This document shows, one piece after another, positions 43,498-52,465 of a DNA stretch of 64,000 nt. The notes beneath the pieces were generated by a model. The model ran no database searches. It was not told where the DNA came from and worked only from the letters and a program-made list of their open reading frames with translations. Source of the stretch: Salipiger profundus (GTDB lineage: Bacteria; Pseudomonadota; Alphaproteobacteria; Rhodobacterales; Rhodobacteraceae); assembly GCF_001969385.1 (NCBI RefSeq), contig NZ_CP014796.1:1753501-1817500 (forward strand), given 5' to 3'. The translations under genes were made by a program, and so were the position numbers. The first letter of the stretch is position 1, and every line of letters begins with the position of its first letter.

Positions 43498-44024
43498 GCG
43501 TAGGCCTCCGGGCTGCCGTCGGCGTCGGGCGCCGGGTGACGGTAGACCAGGCAGGGTTCGCCGAGCAGCTCGCCCTCGCTCTCGCGCGTGGCGCCGAGCC
43601 GCTCCGCGACGCGGATCGAGCCGGTGTTCTCGGGGTGGATCTGCGAGATCAGCGCGCCCATGCCGAGCGTCTCGTAGGCCCAGCCACGAACGGCGAGCGC
43701 CGCCTCGGTGGCATAGCCCTGACCCTCATGACCGTCGAAGAGGTTCCAGCCCAGCTCGGGCTCGCGCCACATGCTGTGATAGATGAGGCCGACCCGGCCC
43801 ACCGGCATGTCGCCCTTCAGAACCATGAAGAAGCCGTAGCCGCGGAGCGTCCAGTGCCCGATGGAGGCGAGGAACCCGCGCCAGCGGTCGAATTCGCTCG
43901 CGGTGGGGCCGCCCGTGAACCGGGTCCGCGACGAGCGCATGTAGTCGGACACGGCGGGCCAGTCGGCTTCCACCGGTGTCCGCAGCACGAGGCGCGGCGT
44001 GGTTATGACGGGCGAGACGGTCAC
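43494..44024 (-). CDS. GNAT family N-acetyltransferase (RimJ/RimL-like), third of three
   Basis: A 176-residue protein with ITTPRLVLRTPVEADWPAV, HWTLRGYGFFMVLKGD, EPELGWNLFDGHEGQGYATEAA and NTGSIRVAERLGATRE. The start is taken as GTG at 44024, seven bases after the ffh stop, because no ATG precedes the first beta-strand. It lies directly downstream of ffh and overlaps the next GNAT gene. Confidence 0.88.
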   Translation of the reverse strand: MTVSPVITTPRLVLRTPVEADWPAVSDYMRSSRTRFTGGPTASEFDRWRGFLASIGHWTLRGYGFFMVLKGDMPVGRVGLIYHSMWREPELGWNLFDGHEGQGYATEAALAVRGWAYETLGMGALISQIHPENTGSIRVAERLGATRESEGELLGEPCLVYRHPAPDADGSPEAYA

Positions 44025-44031
44025 TGTGCGC

Positions 44032-45537
44032 TTATTTCTTCTTGCCGAAGCCGCTGAGACCCGGCGGCAGGCCGCCACCGCCCATACCGCCCATGCCACC
44101 GGGCATCTTGCCGCCCATGGCCTTGGCCGCGGCCTCGATCTGCTTGGGGTCCATCTGCGACGGGTCCATGCCCTCGGGCGCGCCGCCCTTGCCGAACATG
44201 CCCTTCATGGCCTGTTTCAGCATGCCGCCTTTGCCCATCTTGCCCATCTTCTTCATCATGTCGGACATCTGGCGCTGCATCTTCAGCAGCTTGTTGAGGT
44301 CCGACACCTCCATGCCTGCGCCCTTGGCGATGCGCTTCTTGCGCGACGCCTGCAGGATCTGCGGGTTGGCGCGCTCGCGCTTGGTCATGGAGTTGATGAG
44401 GGCGATCTGCTGGCGCAGGATGGAATCGTCCATACCGGCCTCGTCCATCTGCTTGGCCATCTTCCCGGCGCCGGGCATCATCTGCATCATCGCGCCCATG
44501 CCGCCCATCTTGATCATCTGCTCGAGCTGCATCTTGAGGTCGTTCATGTTGAACTGACCCTTCGAGAAGCGCTTCATCATGCGCTCGGCCTGCTCGGCCT
44601 CGAGCGTCTGCTGCGCCTTCTCGACCAGCGCGACGATGTCGCCCATGCCGAGGATGCGGCCCGCGACACGGTCCGGCTCGAAGGTTTCGAGCGCATCCAT
44701 CTTCTCGCCGAGGCCGACGAACTTGATCGGCTTGCCGGTGACGGCGCGCATCGACAGTGCGGCACCGCCGCGGCCGTCGCCGTCCATCCGGGTCAGCACG
44801 ACACCCGAAATGCCGATGCGGGTGTCGAAGTTCTCGGCGGTGTGCACGGCGTCCTGGCCGGTGAGGCCGTCGACCACCAGCAGCGTCTCGCGCGGCGTGG
44901 TCACGTCGCGGACCGCCTCGACCTGGCTCATCAGCTCTTCGTCGATCGACAAGCGGCCGGCGGTGTCGAGCATGTAGACATCGTAACCGCCGAGACCCGC
45001 TTGCGTCTTGGCGCGCTTGGCGATGGCAACGGGGTCTTCGCCCTTGACGATGGGCAGGGTGTCGACGCCGATCTGCTGACCGAGGATGGCCAGCTGCTCC
45101 ATCGCAGCGGGGCGGTTGACGTCGAGCGAGGCCATCAGGACCTTCTTGCCGTCGCGCTCCTTCAGGCGTTTCGCCAGCTTGGCGGTGGTCGTCGTCTTGC
45201 CGCCGCCCTGCAGGCCGACCATCAGGATCGGCGCGGGCGGGCTGTCGATGCGCAGGCTGCCGGGTTCGCCCTCGCCGGCGAGCACCGAGATCAGCTCGTC
45301 GTGGACGATCTTCACCACCTGCTGGCCCGGCGTCACCGACTTGGTGACCGCCGCGCCGGTGGCCTTCTTCTCGACGGCCTTGATGAACTGGCGCGCCACG
45401 GGCAGCGAGACGTCGGCCTCGAGCAGGGCGACGCGCACCTCGCGCAGGGCGGTGCGGACGTCATCCTCGGACAGGGCGCCCTGTTTCGTCAGCCGGTCGA
45501 AGACGCCGCCTAGGCGTTCGGATAGATTTTCGAACAT
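44032..45537 (-). CDS. ffh: Signal recognition particle protein Ffh (SRP54)
   Basis: A 501-residue SRP GTPase that, with 4.5S RNA, targets membrane proteins to FtsY and SecYEG. N domain starts MFENLSERLGGVFDRL. The G domain has GLQGGGKTTTTAK, DTAGR and TRMDGD. The C-terminal M domain is rich in Met and Gly (MQMMPGAGKMAKQMD, later KMGKMGKGG) for signal-sequence binding. The ATG at 45537 gives the family's N-terminus. It heads the downstream GNAT-aroQ-rpsP series. Confidence 0.97.
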   Translation of the reverse strand: MFENLSERLGGVFDRLTKQGALSEDDVRTALREVRVALLEADVSLPVARQFIKAVEKKATGAAVTKSVTPGQQVVKIVHDELISVLAGEGEPGSLRIDSPPAPILMVGLQGGGKTTTTAKLAKRLKERDGKKVLMASLDVNRPAAMEQLAILGQQIGVDTLPIVKGEDPVAIAKRAKTQAGLGGYDVYMLDTAGRLSIDEELMSQVEAVRDVTTPRETLLVVDGLTGQDAVHTAENFDTRIGISGVVLTRMDGDGRGGAALSMRAVTGKPIKFVGLGEKMDALETFEPDRVAGRILGMGDIVALVEKAQQTLEAEQAERMMKRFSKGQFNMNDLKMQLEQMIKMGGMGAMMQMMPGAGKMAKQMDEAGMDDSILRQQIALINSMTKRERANPQILQASRKKRIAKGAGMEVSDLNKLLKMQRQMSDMMKKMGKMGKGGMLKQAMKGMFGKGGAPEGMDPSQMDPKQIEAAAKAMGGKMPGGMGGMGGGGLPPGLSGFGKKK

Positions 45538-45993
45538 GGGGCCTCGGGCCTCCCGTCTGTTGTCCTTCTTGCCACCCGGAGATAGGGGCGACGGCGCGAT
45601 GATGCCATCGGGGCAATGCAGAACGGCCCCCGTGGGCGCAACGCGCTGACGGAGGGCGATCCCGGGCATACCCCAAGGGACCGGAGGCGCAATTCGGCTT
45701 CCGGAGTTGCGCAGGCCTTACGGCGCGCGTGCCCGCGAGTCAAGCGTGGGGTGCCCGTGACGGCGTGCGGAACGTTGCCAGCGCCGCCGCGTTGCGGTAA
45801 GGATCAGGGTACTCGCATCTCGCATGCGGGCAGGGGCGTGCCACCTCAAGGGAGGCGCGGCGCGCGATTAGGCAAATTTGGCACGTCTGTGCAGTTTGTG
45901 CGCGAAACCCCGCCGCGGCGCAGATTCGGGCTTTCTGATTCGGCAATCTGCCGCTAATGGTGATAACCAGACCGTTCATTTGAAGGTGACGCA
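45538..45993. other. Divergent upstream region of ffh and a small exported-protein gene
   Basis: About 456 bases. The ffh promoter must lie here but no clear -35/-10 was found. An imperfect hairpin with a GCGCAA/TTGCGC base lies at about 45688-45713. The right half from 45870 is AT-richer (ATTAGGCAAATTTGGCA and following), probably the promoter of the small gene at 45994. Open frames present are arginine/proline-rich and unlikely to be genes. Confidence 0.45.
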
Positions 45994-46242
45994 ATGAAAC
46001 TGAAAGCTCTTATGACTTCGGCCGCCCTCGCCAGCATGCTGGCGGCATCGGCCGCTTATGCCGGCAGCCCCGTCGTCGTCGAAGAAGAAGATGATCCCTA
46101 TGCGCTCGCAGCAGCGCCCTCGATGTCCCCCGGCCTGATCGCCGGTGCCATCGCAGGTACCGCCGTGCTCGTCGCGGTTGCGGCTTCGGGTGGCGACTCG
46201 AGCTCCAGCTCGACCACCGGCACCGTGGAAACCGATCGCTGA
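45994..46242 (+). CDS. Small exported protein of unknown function
   Basis: An 82-residue protein: a signal peptide (MKLKALMTSAALASMLAASAAYA), a short acidic linker (VVEEEDDPYA), one hydrophobic glycine/alanine segment (LIAGAIAGTAVLVAVAASGG) and a serine/threonine-rich tail. Short proteins of this layout are common and uncharacterised in Rhodobacteraceae. It stands alone, with an AAGGTGA site before the ATG and its own strong terminator, so it is likely to be well expressed. Confidence 0.75.
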   Translation: MKLKALMTSAALASMLAASAAYAGSPVVVEEEDDPYALAAAPSMSPGLIAGAIAGTAVLVAVAASGGDSSSSSTTGTVETDR

Positions 46243-46294
46243 TCGATCCGCAGGGATAGCGACGGAGCTTTCGCTTCGCGCCACAAGATTTTTG

Positions 46295-46327
46295 AACGCG
46301 CCCGTATTCTCGGGCGCGTTCTTTTTT
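46295..46327 (+). terminator. Rho-independent terminator after the small exported-protein gene
   Basis: A perfect ten-pair stem (AACGCGCCCG at 46295-46304 with CGGGCGCGTT at 46311-46320), a six-base loop and a six-T run. Confidence 0.92.
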
Positions 46328-46447
46328 GCCTGCCTTCCGGCACGTCGCGCGCGCCGATGTCGTGGTGCGGCCGGGCGTCTGCTTGCAATTCGCATATGCC
46401 GCGCCGCATAACTGCGGGGAACGGGGCGTCTCGCACGGAAGGCACGC

Positions 46448-47329
46448 ATGACCAACTGGGACGAAATCCGCACCGCCTACCAGGTCGCCCGGCTGGGCAC
46501 GGTCAGCGGCGCGGCCGAGGTGCTCGGCGTGCACCATGCAACGGTGATCCGCCATATCGATGCGCTCGAGGCGCGGCTCGGGGTCAAGCTGTTCCAGCGC
46601 CATGCCCGCGGCTACACGCCGACCGAGGCGGGGCAGGACCTTGCCCGCGTCGCGCAGACCACCGACGACCAGTTCCTTCAGCTCGCCGGCCGCATCAAGG
46701 GGCGGGGCGAGGGCGTTTCGGGGGAGCTTCTGGTCACCTCGCTCATCAACTTCTCGCCGCTGATGGTCGGCGCGCTCGCGACCTTCCGCGAAGCGCATCC
46801 GGACCTGACAGTTCGCTTCCTGACCGGGGCACGGCTGTTCCGACTGGAATACGGTGAGGCGCATGTCGCCCTCCGGGCCGGCTCGCCGCCGCAGGAACCC
46901 GACAACGTTGTGCAGTCCTTCGCGCGGCAGGCCGTCGCGCTCTACGGGTCGAAAAGCTACCTTGAAAAGCATGGCATGCCCGCTGACGAGTCGGCGCTCG
47001 CCGAGCATGACTTCGTCGGCTACGACGACCCGGAATCGCGCGCGCCCTTCGCGATCTGGCTGCGCAAGAGCGTGCCCTTCGAGCGCGTCACCTTCCGGAC
47101 CGAGGATGGTCGCGTGCAAGAAGAGGCGGTGCGCGCCGGTGCCGGCCTCGGCTTCATATCGGTGCAGCAGGCGAAGCGGTATCCCGACCTCGTGCAGGTG
47201 CTTCCGCCGCGCGAGGAGTGGTCTTCGCCGCTCTGGCTGGTGACTCATGTCGACCTGCATCGCACGCCGAAGGTTCAGGCTTTCCTGCAGCATCTCAAGG
47301 ATTACGCTGCGGCGAGCGAGGCGCCGTGA
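46448..47329 (+). CDS. LysR-family transcriptional regulator
   Basis: A 293-residue LysR regulator: N-terminal winged helix (YQVARLGTVSGAAEVLGVHHATVIRHIDALEARLG) and a substrate-binding domain from about residue 90. Its stop overlaps the start of the EamA exporter gene (GTGA), so the two form one unit and the regulator may control the exporter. Effector unknown. Confidence 0.92.
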   Translation: MTNWDEIRTAYQVARLGTVSGAAEVLGVHHATVIRHIDALEARLGVKLFQRHARGYTPTEAGQDLARVAQTTDDQFLQLAGRIKGRGEGVSGELLVTSLINFSPLMVGALATFREAHPDLTVRFLTGARLFRLEYGEAHVALRAGSPPQEPDNVVQSFARQAVALYGSKSYLEKHGMPADESALAEHDFVGYDDPESRAPFAIWLRKSVPFERVTFRTEDGRVQEEAVRAGAGLGFISVQQAKRYPDLVQVLPPREEWSSPLWLVTHVDLHRTPKVQAFLQHLKDYAAASEAP

Positions 47330-48204
47330 GCCCATCGGCGCAGGGGCATCTCGCGATGCTCGCGTTCTCGGCCATGGTGGCAGGGTCCTTTGCGCTGGGG
47401 TCGCTCGCCGCGCCGCATATCTCGCCCACCGCGCTCAATGCCGTGCGCTTCGTGCTCGCCGGGGCGCTTCTGACGGTCGTCGCGACCGCCAGCGGCCGGG
47501 TCACGCGCACCTCGCTCGTGGCGCCTTGGCGCTATCTGGTGCTGGGTGGGCTGATGATCTCGTATTTCGTGCTGATGTTCGAAGGGCTCAAGACCGCGCC
47601 GCCGGTGAGCCTCTCGGCAGTATTCACGCTCACCCCGCTCATGGCGGCAGGCTTCGGCTGGCTCTTGATGCGGCAGCGGATGACGGGCCGCATGGCGCTT
47701 GCGCTGGCGGTCGGGGCTGCGGGCGCGCTCTGGGTGATCTTCCGGGGTGACCCCGGTGCGCTTCTCGCGCTCGAGATCGGTCGGGGCGAACTCGTCTACT
47801 TCGTCGGCTGCGCGGCGCATGCGCTGTATACGCCGATGGTGCGGCGGCTGAACCGGGGCGAGCCGGCGCTGGTCTTCACGCTCTGGACCAACCTCGCCGG
47901 CATGGTGCTGCTGCTGCTCTGGGGCTGGCGCGACATAATGGCGACGGACTGGCTGGCGCTACCGGGCATCGTCTGGCTGACCATCGTCTACACGGCGGTC
48001 GCGGCCACCGCTGCCACCTTCGTGCTGTTGCAGTTCGCCGCGATGCGCCTGCCTTCGGCCAAGGTGATGGCCTACACCTACCTCACGCCGTCATGGGTCA
48101 TTCTCTGGCAGATCTCGCTGGGGCAGGGGGCACCGGCGGCGCTGATCCTCGTTGGTGTTGCCTTGACCGTGCTCGCGCTCGCGCTGCTGTTGAAGCAGGA
48201 GTGA
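47326..48204 (+). CDS. EamA/DMT-family membrane transporter
   Basis: A 292-residue protein with ten predicted transmembrane segments in two EamA repeats (TALNAVRFVLAGALL in the first, AATFVLLQFAAMRLPSAKVMAYTYLTPSW in the second). DMT exporters of this type expel amino acids or related metabolites. The start is a GTG at 47326 overlapping the LysR stop; an earlier start would run into the regulator gene. Confidence 0.9.
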   Translation: MSPSAQGHLAMLAFSAMVAGSFALGSLAAPHISPTALNAVRFVLAGALLTVVATASGRVTRTSLVAPWRYLVLGGLMISYFVLMFEGLKTAPPVSLSAVFTLTPLMAAGFGWLLMRQRMTGRMALALAVGAAGALWVIFRGDPGALLALEIGRGELVYFVGCAAHALYTPMVRRLNRGEPALVFTLWTNLAGMVLLLLWGWRDIMATDWLALPGIVWLTIVYTAVAATAATFVLLQFAAMRLPSAKVMAYTYLTPSWVILWQISLGQGAPAALILVGVALTVLALALLLKQE

Positions 48205-48214
48205 CGCCGCGCGC

Positions 48215-48550
48215 TCAGTCTTCGGAGGCCGCCCCGAGTTCCTCTGCGAGGAAGCGCTCGAAGGCGTCGAGGTTGACCGGCTCCACCAGCCCGAAGCCGA
48301 ACATCCAGACCGAGGCCTCGCGCAGCGCGTCGGGCTCGAGCTTGCACCACCGGAGCCGCCCCCGCTTCTCCTGGCTGATGAGCCCCGCCGCCGCGAGGAT
48401 GCCGAGATGCTTCGACACCGCGGCAAGCGACATCTCGAAGGGCTCGGCGACATCGGTCACGGCCATGTCGTCCTCGAGCAGCATCGCGAGGATGCGGCGG
48501 CGCGTGGGGTCGGCGAGCGCCGCGAAGACGGCAGAGAGCGTGTCGGTCAT
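48215..48550 (-). CDS. ArsR-family winged-helix regulator
   Basis: A 111-residue ArsR-type regulator: ALADPTRRRILAMLLEDDMAVTDVAEPFEMSLAAVSKHLGIL is the DNA-binding domain. The metal-sensing ELCVCDL motif is absent, and the single Cys (RWCKLEPD) gives no paired site, so metal or persulfide sensing is unlikely. The shape fits regulators found with AHSA1/START-domain proteins, but no such partner is next to it. It is convergent with the EamA gene, 10 bases apart. Confidence 0.88.
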   Translation of the reverse strand: MTDTLSAVFAALADPTRRRILAMLLEDDMAVTDVAEPFEMSLAAVSKHLGILAAAGLISQEKRGRLRWCKLEPDALREASVWMFGFGLVEPVNLDAFERFLAEELGAASED

Positions 48551-48742
48551 GGCGCCATAAGTCGTGCCCCGGGGCGGGTCGTCAAGCGGCTGCGGGCAAA
48601 CTCAACTCCCGAGTTGAATATGGCCCGGGCGGCGAGGTTGGCGCTAACCGCCCGCCACTGCGCTGGGTCGCCAGAAAATCCATCTGAAAATATATAGAAA
48701 AATCAATTGCCTGAGGCGTTCGACCAAGACGGTCACCTGTTC

Positions 48743-48771
48743 TTGACTCGGGGCGCCGGGCCGACTAGCAA
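48743..48771 (+). promoter_or_regulatory. Predicted promoter of the F0 ATP-synthase operon
   Basis: TTGACT at 48743-48748, a 17-base spacer and TAGCAA at 48766-48771, about 30 bases before the atpI GTG. The -35 box matches five of six consensus bases, the -10 only three. The preceding 48680-48715 is unusually AT-rich (AAAATATATAGAAAAATC), which may act as an UP-like element. Confidence 0.5.
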
Positions 48772-48800
48772 CATCGCGGAACTCCTCAGGGGCTGAAACG

Positions 48801-49151
48801 GTGAGTGATCCCGATCCAAAGCGGCAACTCGACGCGCTGGAGGCGAAGATCGCTGCGGCAAAAGCCGCACGGGAAAGCGACAAGGCCCACCAGGAGGAAC
48901 ACTATTCCCAGGCGAACCTCGCCTGGCGGATGGTAACCGAGATGGTGGCCGGTCTGGGGATCGGCTTCGGCATCGGCTACGGACTGGACGTGCTGCTTGG
49001 CACGACACCCTGGCTCATGGTGCTGTTCACATTGCTGGGGATCGTGGCAGGCATCCGGGTGATGATGCGTTCCGCCAACGAGATCCAAGAGAAACAACTG
49101 GCCCAAGGCAAGGCCGGAGAGGACGAGAAGAGGGATCGCGATGGCGACTGA
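48801..49151 (+). CDS. atpI: ATP synthase protein I (AtpI-like)
   Basis: A 116-residue protein with an N-terminal charged coiled-coil-like helix (about 1-45) and two hydrophobic segments ([20 protein letters not shown] and [15 protein letters not shown]). AtpI helps assemble the c-ring or imports Mg2+ for it. It starts with GTG at 48801 and overlaps atpB by 11 bases. First gene of the F0 operon. Confidence 0.88.
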   Translation: MSDPDPKRQLDALEAKIAAAKAARESDKAHQEEHYSQANLAWRMVTEMVAGLGIGFGIGYGLDVLLGTTPWLMVLFTLLGIVAGIRVMMRSANEIQEKQLAQGKAGEDEKRDRDGD

Positions 49152-49923
49152 AGCGACGCACGGTGCAGAAATGGCAGAACACGGCGCCGAAGCCGGTGGT
49201 CTCGTGTTTCACCCGATGGATCAGTTCATCGTCAAGCCGCTCTTTGGAGACGGCGCGGTGGGCATGTTCACCATCACCAACGTGACGCTCTGGATGCTGA
49301 TTTCCATCCTCGTCATCGCCGGTCTCATGGTCTGGGGCACGTCGCGCCGCGCGATCATCCCCTCGCGCAGCCAGTCGATCGCCGAGATGGCCTATGGCTT
49401 CATCCACAAGATGGTCGAGGACGTCACCGGCAAGGAAGGGCTCGTCTACTTCCCCTACATCATGACGCTGTTCATGTTCATCGTGGTCGCCAACTTCCTC
49501 GGCCTGATCCCGATGAGCTTCACGCTGACCTCGCACTTCGCGGTGACCGTGGTTCTCGCGCTGGCGGTCTTCCTGACCGTGACCGTCGTGGGCTTCATCA
49601 AGAACGGCGCCTCGTTCCTGAGCCTCTTCTGGGTCTCCAGCGCGCCGCTGGCGCTGCGGCCGATCCTGGCCGTGATCGAGGTGATTTCCTACTTCGTCCG
49701 CCCGGTCAGCCACTCCATCCGTCTTGCAGGCAACCTCATGGCGGGTCACGCCGTGATCAAGGTCTTCGCGGGCTTCGCCGCGCTGGCCGTGGTGTCGCCG
49801 CTCTCGATCCTCGCGATCACCGCGATGTACGGGCTCGAGATCCTCGTGGCCTTCATCCAGGCCTACGTGTTCACGATCCTCACCTGCGTCTACCTCAAGG
49901 ACGCGCTGCATCCGCACCACTGA
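49141..49923 (+). CDS. atpB: ATP synthase F0 subunit a
   Basis: A 260-residue integral subunit forming the proton half-channels. The essential stator arginine is Arg194 in [15 protein letters not shown]. Five to six hydrophobic helices follow a polar, His/Glu-containing N-terminus. Its ATG lies within the end of atpI. A 79-base spacer leads to atpE. Confidence 0.96.
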   Translation: MATEATHGAEMAEHGAEAGGLVFHPMDQFIVKPLFGDGAVGMFTITNVTLWMLISILVIAGLMVWGTSRRAIIPSRSQSIAEMAYGFIHKMVEDVTGKEGLVYFPYIMTLFMFIVVANFLGLIPMSFTLTSHFAVTVVLALAVFLTVTVVGFIKNGASFLSLFWVSSAPLALRPILAVIEVISYFVRPVSHSIRLAGNLMAGHAVIKVFAGFAALAVVSPLSILAITAMYGLEILVAFIQAYVFTILTCVYLKDALHPHH

Positions 49924-50002
49924 CCGCAGGGTGGGCACCCTTGCCCGCCTTGCCCCGCAGAACACCCCTATCGACCACTTCCAGACGTAAGGAGATATCA
50001 TC

Positions 50003-50227
50003 ATGGAAGGTCAACTCGCACATATCGGCGCAGGCATCGCAGGTCTCGGCACCGGTCTCGCCGCTCTCGGTGTGGGCAACGTCGCTGCCAACTTCCTGTC
50101 CGGCGCCCTGCGCAACCCCTCGGCTGCCGCGTCGCAGACCGCGACCCTCTTCATCGGCATCGCATTCGCCGAAGCACTGGGCATCTTCTCCTTCCTCGTT
50201 GCTCTGCTGCTGATGTTCGCCGTCTGA
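50003..50227 (+). CDS. atpE: ATP synthase F0 subunit c
   Basis: A 74-residue hairpin of two helices making the rotor ring. The polar loop is ALRNPSAA (Arg37-Asn38-Pro39) and the proton-carrying carboxylate is Glu57 in [10 protein letters not shown]. The N-terminal helix has the GxGxGxG-like packing motif ([17 protein letters not shown]). An AAGGAGA site precedes it. Confidence 0.97.
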   Translation: MEGQLAHIGAGIAGLGTGLAALGVGNVAANFLSGALRNPSAAASQTATLFIGIAFAEALGIFSFLVALLLMFAV

Positions 50228-50314
50228 TCGACGGAACGACCATCCTTACGCGCGGGCGGTGCCGTCACCTGACGGCCCGCCCGATGTAACGACAACGTTC
50301 CGACGGAGGACGAC

Positions 50315-50866
50315 ATGGCGACAGAACCCATCGCCGAAGAAATTGCCGGCGTCTGCGTCGATTCCCATGGCTCCGCCATCGGCATGCCGCAGCTCTGCGC
50401 CGACTGGATTCCCAACCAGGTCTTCTGGCTCCTCATCACGCTCGTGGTGATCTTCTTCGTGCTGTCGCGCATCGCTCTGCCGCGGATCGCGTCCGTTCTG
50501 GCCGAGCGCCAGGGCACGATCACGAACGACATCGCCGCCGCCGAGGAATTCAAGCGCCAGGCAGGCGACGCGGAAAAGGCCTATGAAAAGGCCCTGGCCG
50601 ATGCACGCGCGGAAGCGCAGGCCATCGCCCAGAAGACCCGCGACGACATCAAGGCGCAGCTCGACGAGGCCACGGCCGAAGCCGACAAGAAGATCGCCGC
50701 GAAATCCGCGGAGTCCGAAAAGGCCATCGCCGAGATCCGTGCCAGCGCGGTCGAGAACATCGAGATCGTCGCCAAGGACGCCGCAGCCGCCATCGTGGCA
50801 GCGCTGGGCGGCAAGGCCGATCAGGCCGCCGTCTCGGCAGCCGTCGACGAGCGGATGAAAGGGTAA
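50315..50866 (+). CDS. ATP synthase F0 subunit b' (second b-type subunit)
   Basis: A 183-residue b-type stator subunit: about 30 polar residues, one transmembrane helix ([19 protein letters not shown]) and a long charged coiled coil. Photosynthetic and many other alphaproteobacteria have two different b subunits, b' and b, in tandem; this is the first of the pair (often called atpG or atpX). It has two Cys residues near the N-terminus (VCVDS and LCADW). A four-base gap leads to atpF. Confidence 0.93.
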   Translation: MATEPIAEEIAGVCVDSHGSAIGMPQLCADWIPNQVFWLLITLVVIFFVLSRIALPRIASVLAERQGTITNDIAAAEEFKRQAGDAEKAYEKALADARAEAQAIAQKTRDDIKAQLDEATAEADKKIAAKSAESEKAIAEIRASAVENIEIVAKDAAAAIVAALGGKADQAAVSAAVDERMKG

Positions 50867-50870
50867 GCCA

Positions 50871-51434
50871 ATGCGCAAGCTGATCACATCCAGCATCATC
50901 GCAGCCGGCTTCGCGACCCCGGCACTCGCCGCGAGCGGCCCGTTCTTCTCGCTGCGCAACACGAATTTCGTCGTGCTTCTCGCGTTCCTGCTGTTCCTCG
51001 CGGTCCTTGCCTACTTCAAGGTGCCCGGGCTGCTCGGCAAGATGCTCGACAAGCGTTCCGAAGGCATCCGTGACGAGCTCGACGAGGCTCGTGCGCTGCG
51101 CGAAGAGGCCCAGACCGTTCTGGCGTCCTACGAGCGCAAGCAGCAGGAGATGACCGAGCAGGCCGACCGTATCGTCGCGCAGGCCCGCCAGGAGGCCGAG
51201 AGCGCCGCCGAGAAGGCGCGCGAGGATCTCGACGCCAGCATCAAGCGCCGCCTTGCCGCTGCCGAAGAGCAGATCGCCTCGGCGCAGGCCTCTGCCGTGA
51301 AGGACGTGCGGGATCGCGCTGCCGAGGTGGCCGTTGCCGCCGCGCGCGACGTGATCGCGCAGCAGACCAGCGCGGCCGACAAGAACCGCATGATCGACGA
51401 GTCGATCTCGGAAGTGGGCACCAAGCTTCACTGA
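50871..51434 (+). CDS. atpF: ATP synthase F0 subunit b
   Basis: A 187-residue b subunit. A signal-like N-terminal hydrophobic stretch (ITSSIIAAGFATPALAA) precedes the membrane helix FVVLLAFLLFLAVLAYFKV, and a long coiled coil with many Ala, Glu and Arg follows. It forms the peripheral stalk as a heterodimer with b'. A strong terminator follows, so the F1 genes are elsewhere. Confidence 0.94.
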   Translation: MRKLITSSIIAAGFATPALAASGPFFSLRNTNFVVLLAFLLFLAVLAYFKVPGLLGKMLDKRSEGIRDELDEARALREEAQTVLASYERKQQEMTEQADRIVAQARQEAESAAEKAREDLDASIKRRLAAAEEQIASAQASAVKDVRDRAAEVAVAAARDVIAQQTSAADKNRMIDESISEVGTKLH

Positions 51435-51458
51435 GGTCGGCACGGCCCTGAACTTTCG

Positions 51459-51489
51459 AAAAGCCCGGTCATCGAGACCGGGCTTTTTT
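51459..51489 (+). terminator. Rho-independent terminator after atpF
   Basis: A perfect 12-pair stem (AAAAGCCCGGTC at 51459-51470 with GACCGGGCTTTT at 51476-51487), a five-base loop and six T in a row. Confidence 0.95.
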
Positions 51490-51652
51490 CGTTCATGCTC
51501 GCTGGGCTGCGCCGGGGATGCGGCATCGCGAACACGGTTGCCGCGCCGCATGTCTTTGGGTCATCGGCAAGACTTTGCTTGGGTTTCGCCACCATATACG
51601 GTGGGCGAAATGCCGCCGAAGCGGAACATGTGGACAAGCACGAGGGGACAGC

Positions 51653-52462
51653 GTGGCTCATATCATCGTCGTCGGAAACGAGAAGGGCGGGGCAGGCAAG
51701 TCCACCGTCTCGATGCATGTCGCGACCGCCCTGGCGCGCATGGGGCACCGCGTGGGTGCGCTCGATCTCGATCTCCGGCAGCAGACGACGGGCCGCTACT
51801 GCGACAACCGCCGCCGCTTTCTCGAAAGCGAGGGGCTGGAGCTTCCGGGGCCGCATTACATTCCGCTGCCACCCGCCGAGCAGGATTCGCTTGCTCCCGG
51901 CGAGAACGCCTATGACCATCGGCTGAGCAAGGCCGTCTCGTCGCTCGAGGCGGAGTCCGACTTCATTCTCATCGACTGCCCCGGCTCGCACACCCGCCTG
52001 AGCCAGGTCGCGCATTCGCTCGCCGACACGCTGATCACGCCGCTCAACGACAGCTTCATCGACTTCGATCTGCTCGCCCGGATCGACAACGACGGCGAGA
52101 AGATTCTCGGGCCGTCGGTCTATTCCGAGATGGTCTGGAACGCGCGGCAGCTGCGGGCGCAGGCGGGCCTGAAGCCGATCGACTGGATCGTTCTGCGCAA
52201 CCGGCTCGGCGCGCAGCAGATGATCAACAAGATGAAGATGGAAAAGGCGCTCGAGCGGCTGTCCCGCCGCATCGGCTTCCGTATCGCGCCGGGGTTTTCC
52301 GAGCGGGTCATCTTCCGCGAGTTGTTCCCGCGCGGTCTGACACTGCTCGACCTAAAGGACATCGGGGTCAAGCAGCTCAATATCTCGAACGTGGCGGCGC
52401 GGCAGGAATTGCGGGACCTGATGAGCGCGATCAACCTGCCCGGCGTCGAGATCCGCTTCTAG
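51653..52462 (+). CDS. mipZ: Division plane positioning ATPase MipZ
   Basis: A 269-residue ParA-superfamily ATPase. MipZ forms a gradient from the ParB-bound poles and blocks FtsZ assembly away from mid-cell. The deviant Walker A is EKGGAGKST (Lys11, Lys16), followed by ALDLDLRQQTTGRY and LIDCPGSHTRLSQ. The typical MipZ C-terminus FRIAPGFSERVIFRELFPRGLTLLDL is present. The start is GTG at 51653 with GAGGGGA upstream; the open frame before it is not protein-like. It is separated from the atp operon by the terminator. Confidence 0.93.
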   Translation: MAHIIVVGNEKGGAGKSTVSMHVATALARMGHRVGALDLDLRQQTTGRYCDNRRRFLESEGLELPGPHYIPLPPAEQDSLAPGENAYDHRLSKAVSSLEAESDFILIDCPGSHTRLSQVAHSLADTLITPLNDSFIDFDLLARIDNDGEKILGPSVYSEMVWNARQLRAQAGLKPIDWIVLRNRLGAQQMINKMKMEKALERLSRRIGFRIAPGFSERVIFRELFPRGLTLLDLKDIGVKQLNISNVAARQELRDLMSAINLPGVEIRF

Positions 52463-52465
52463 CGG

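Noticed and set aside
45616..45957. Open frame of 113 codons in the ffh upstream region
   Set aside because: Arg/Pro-rich with no ribosome-binding site or family likeness, and it covers probable promoter DNA.
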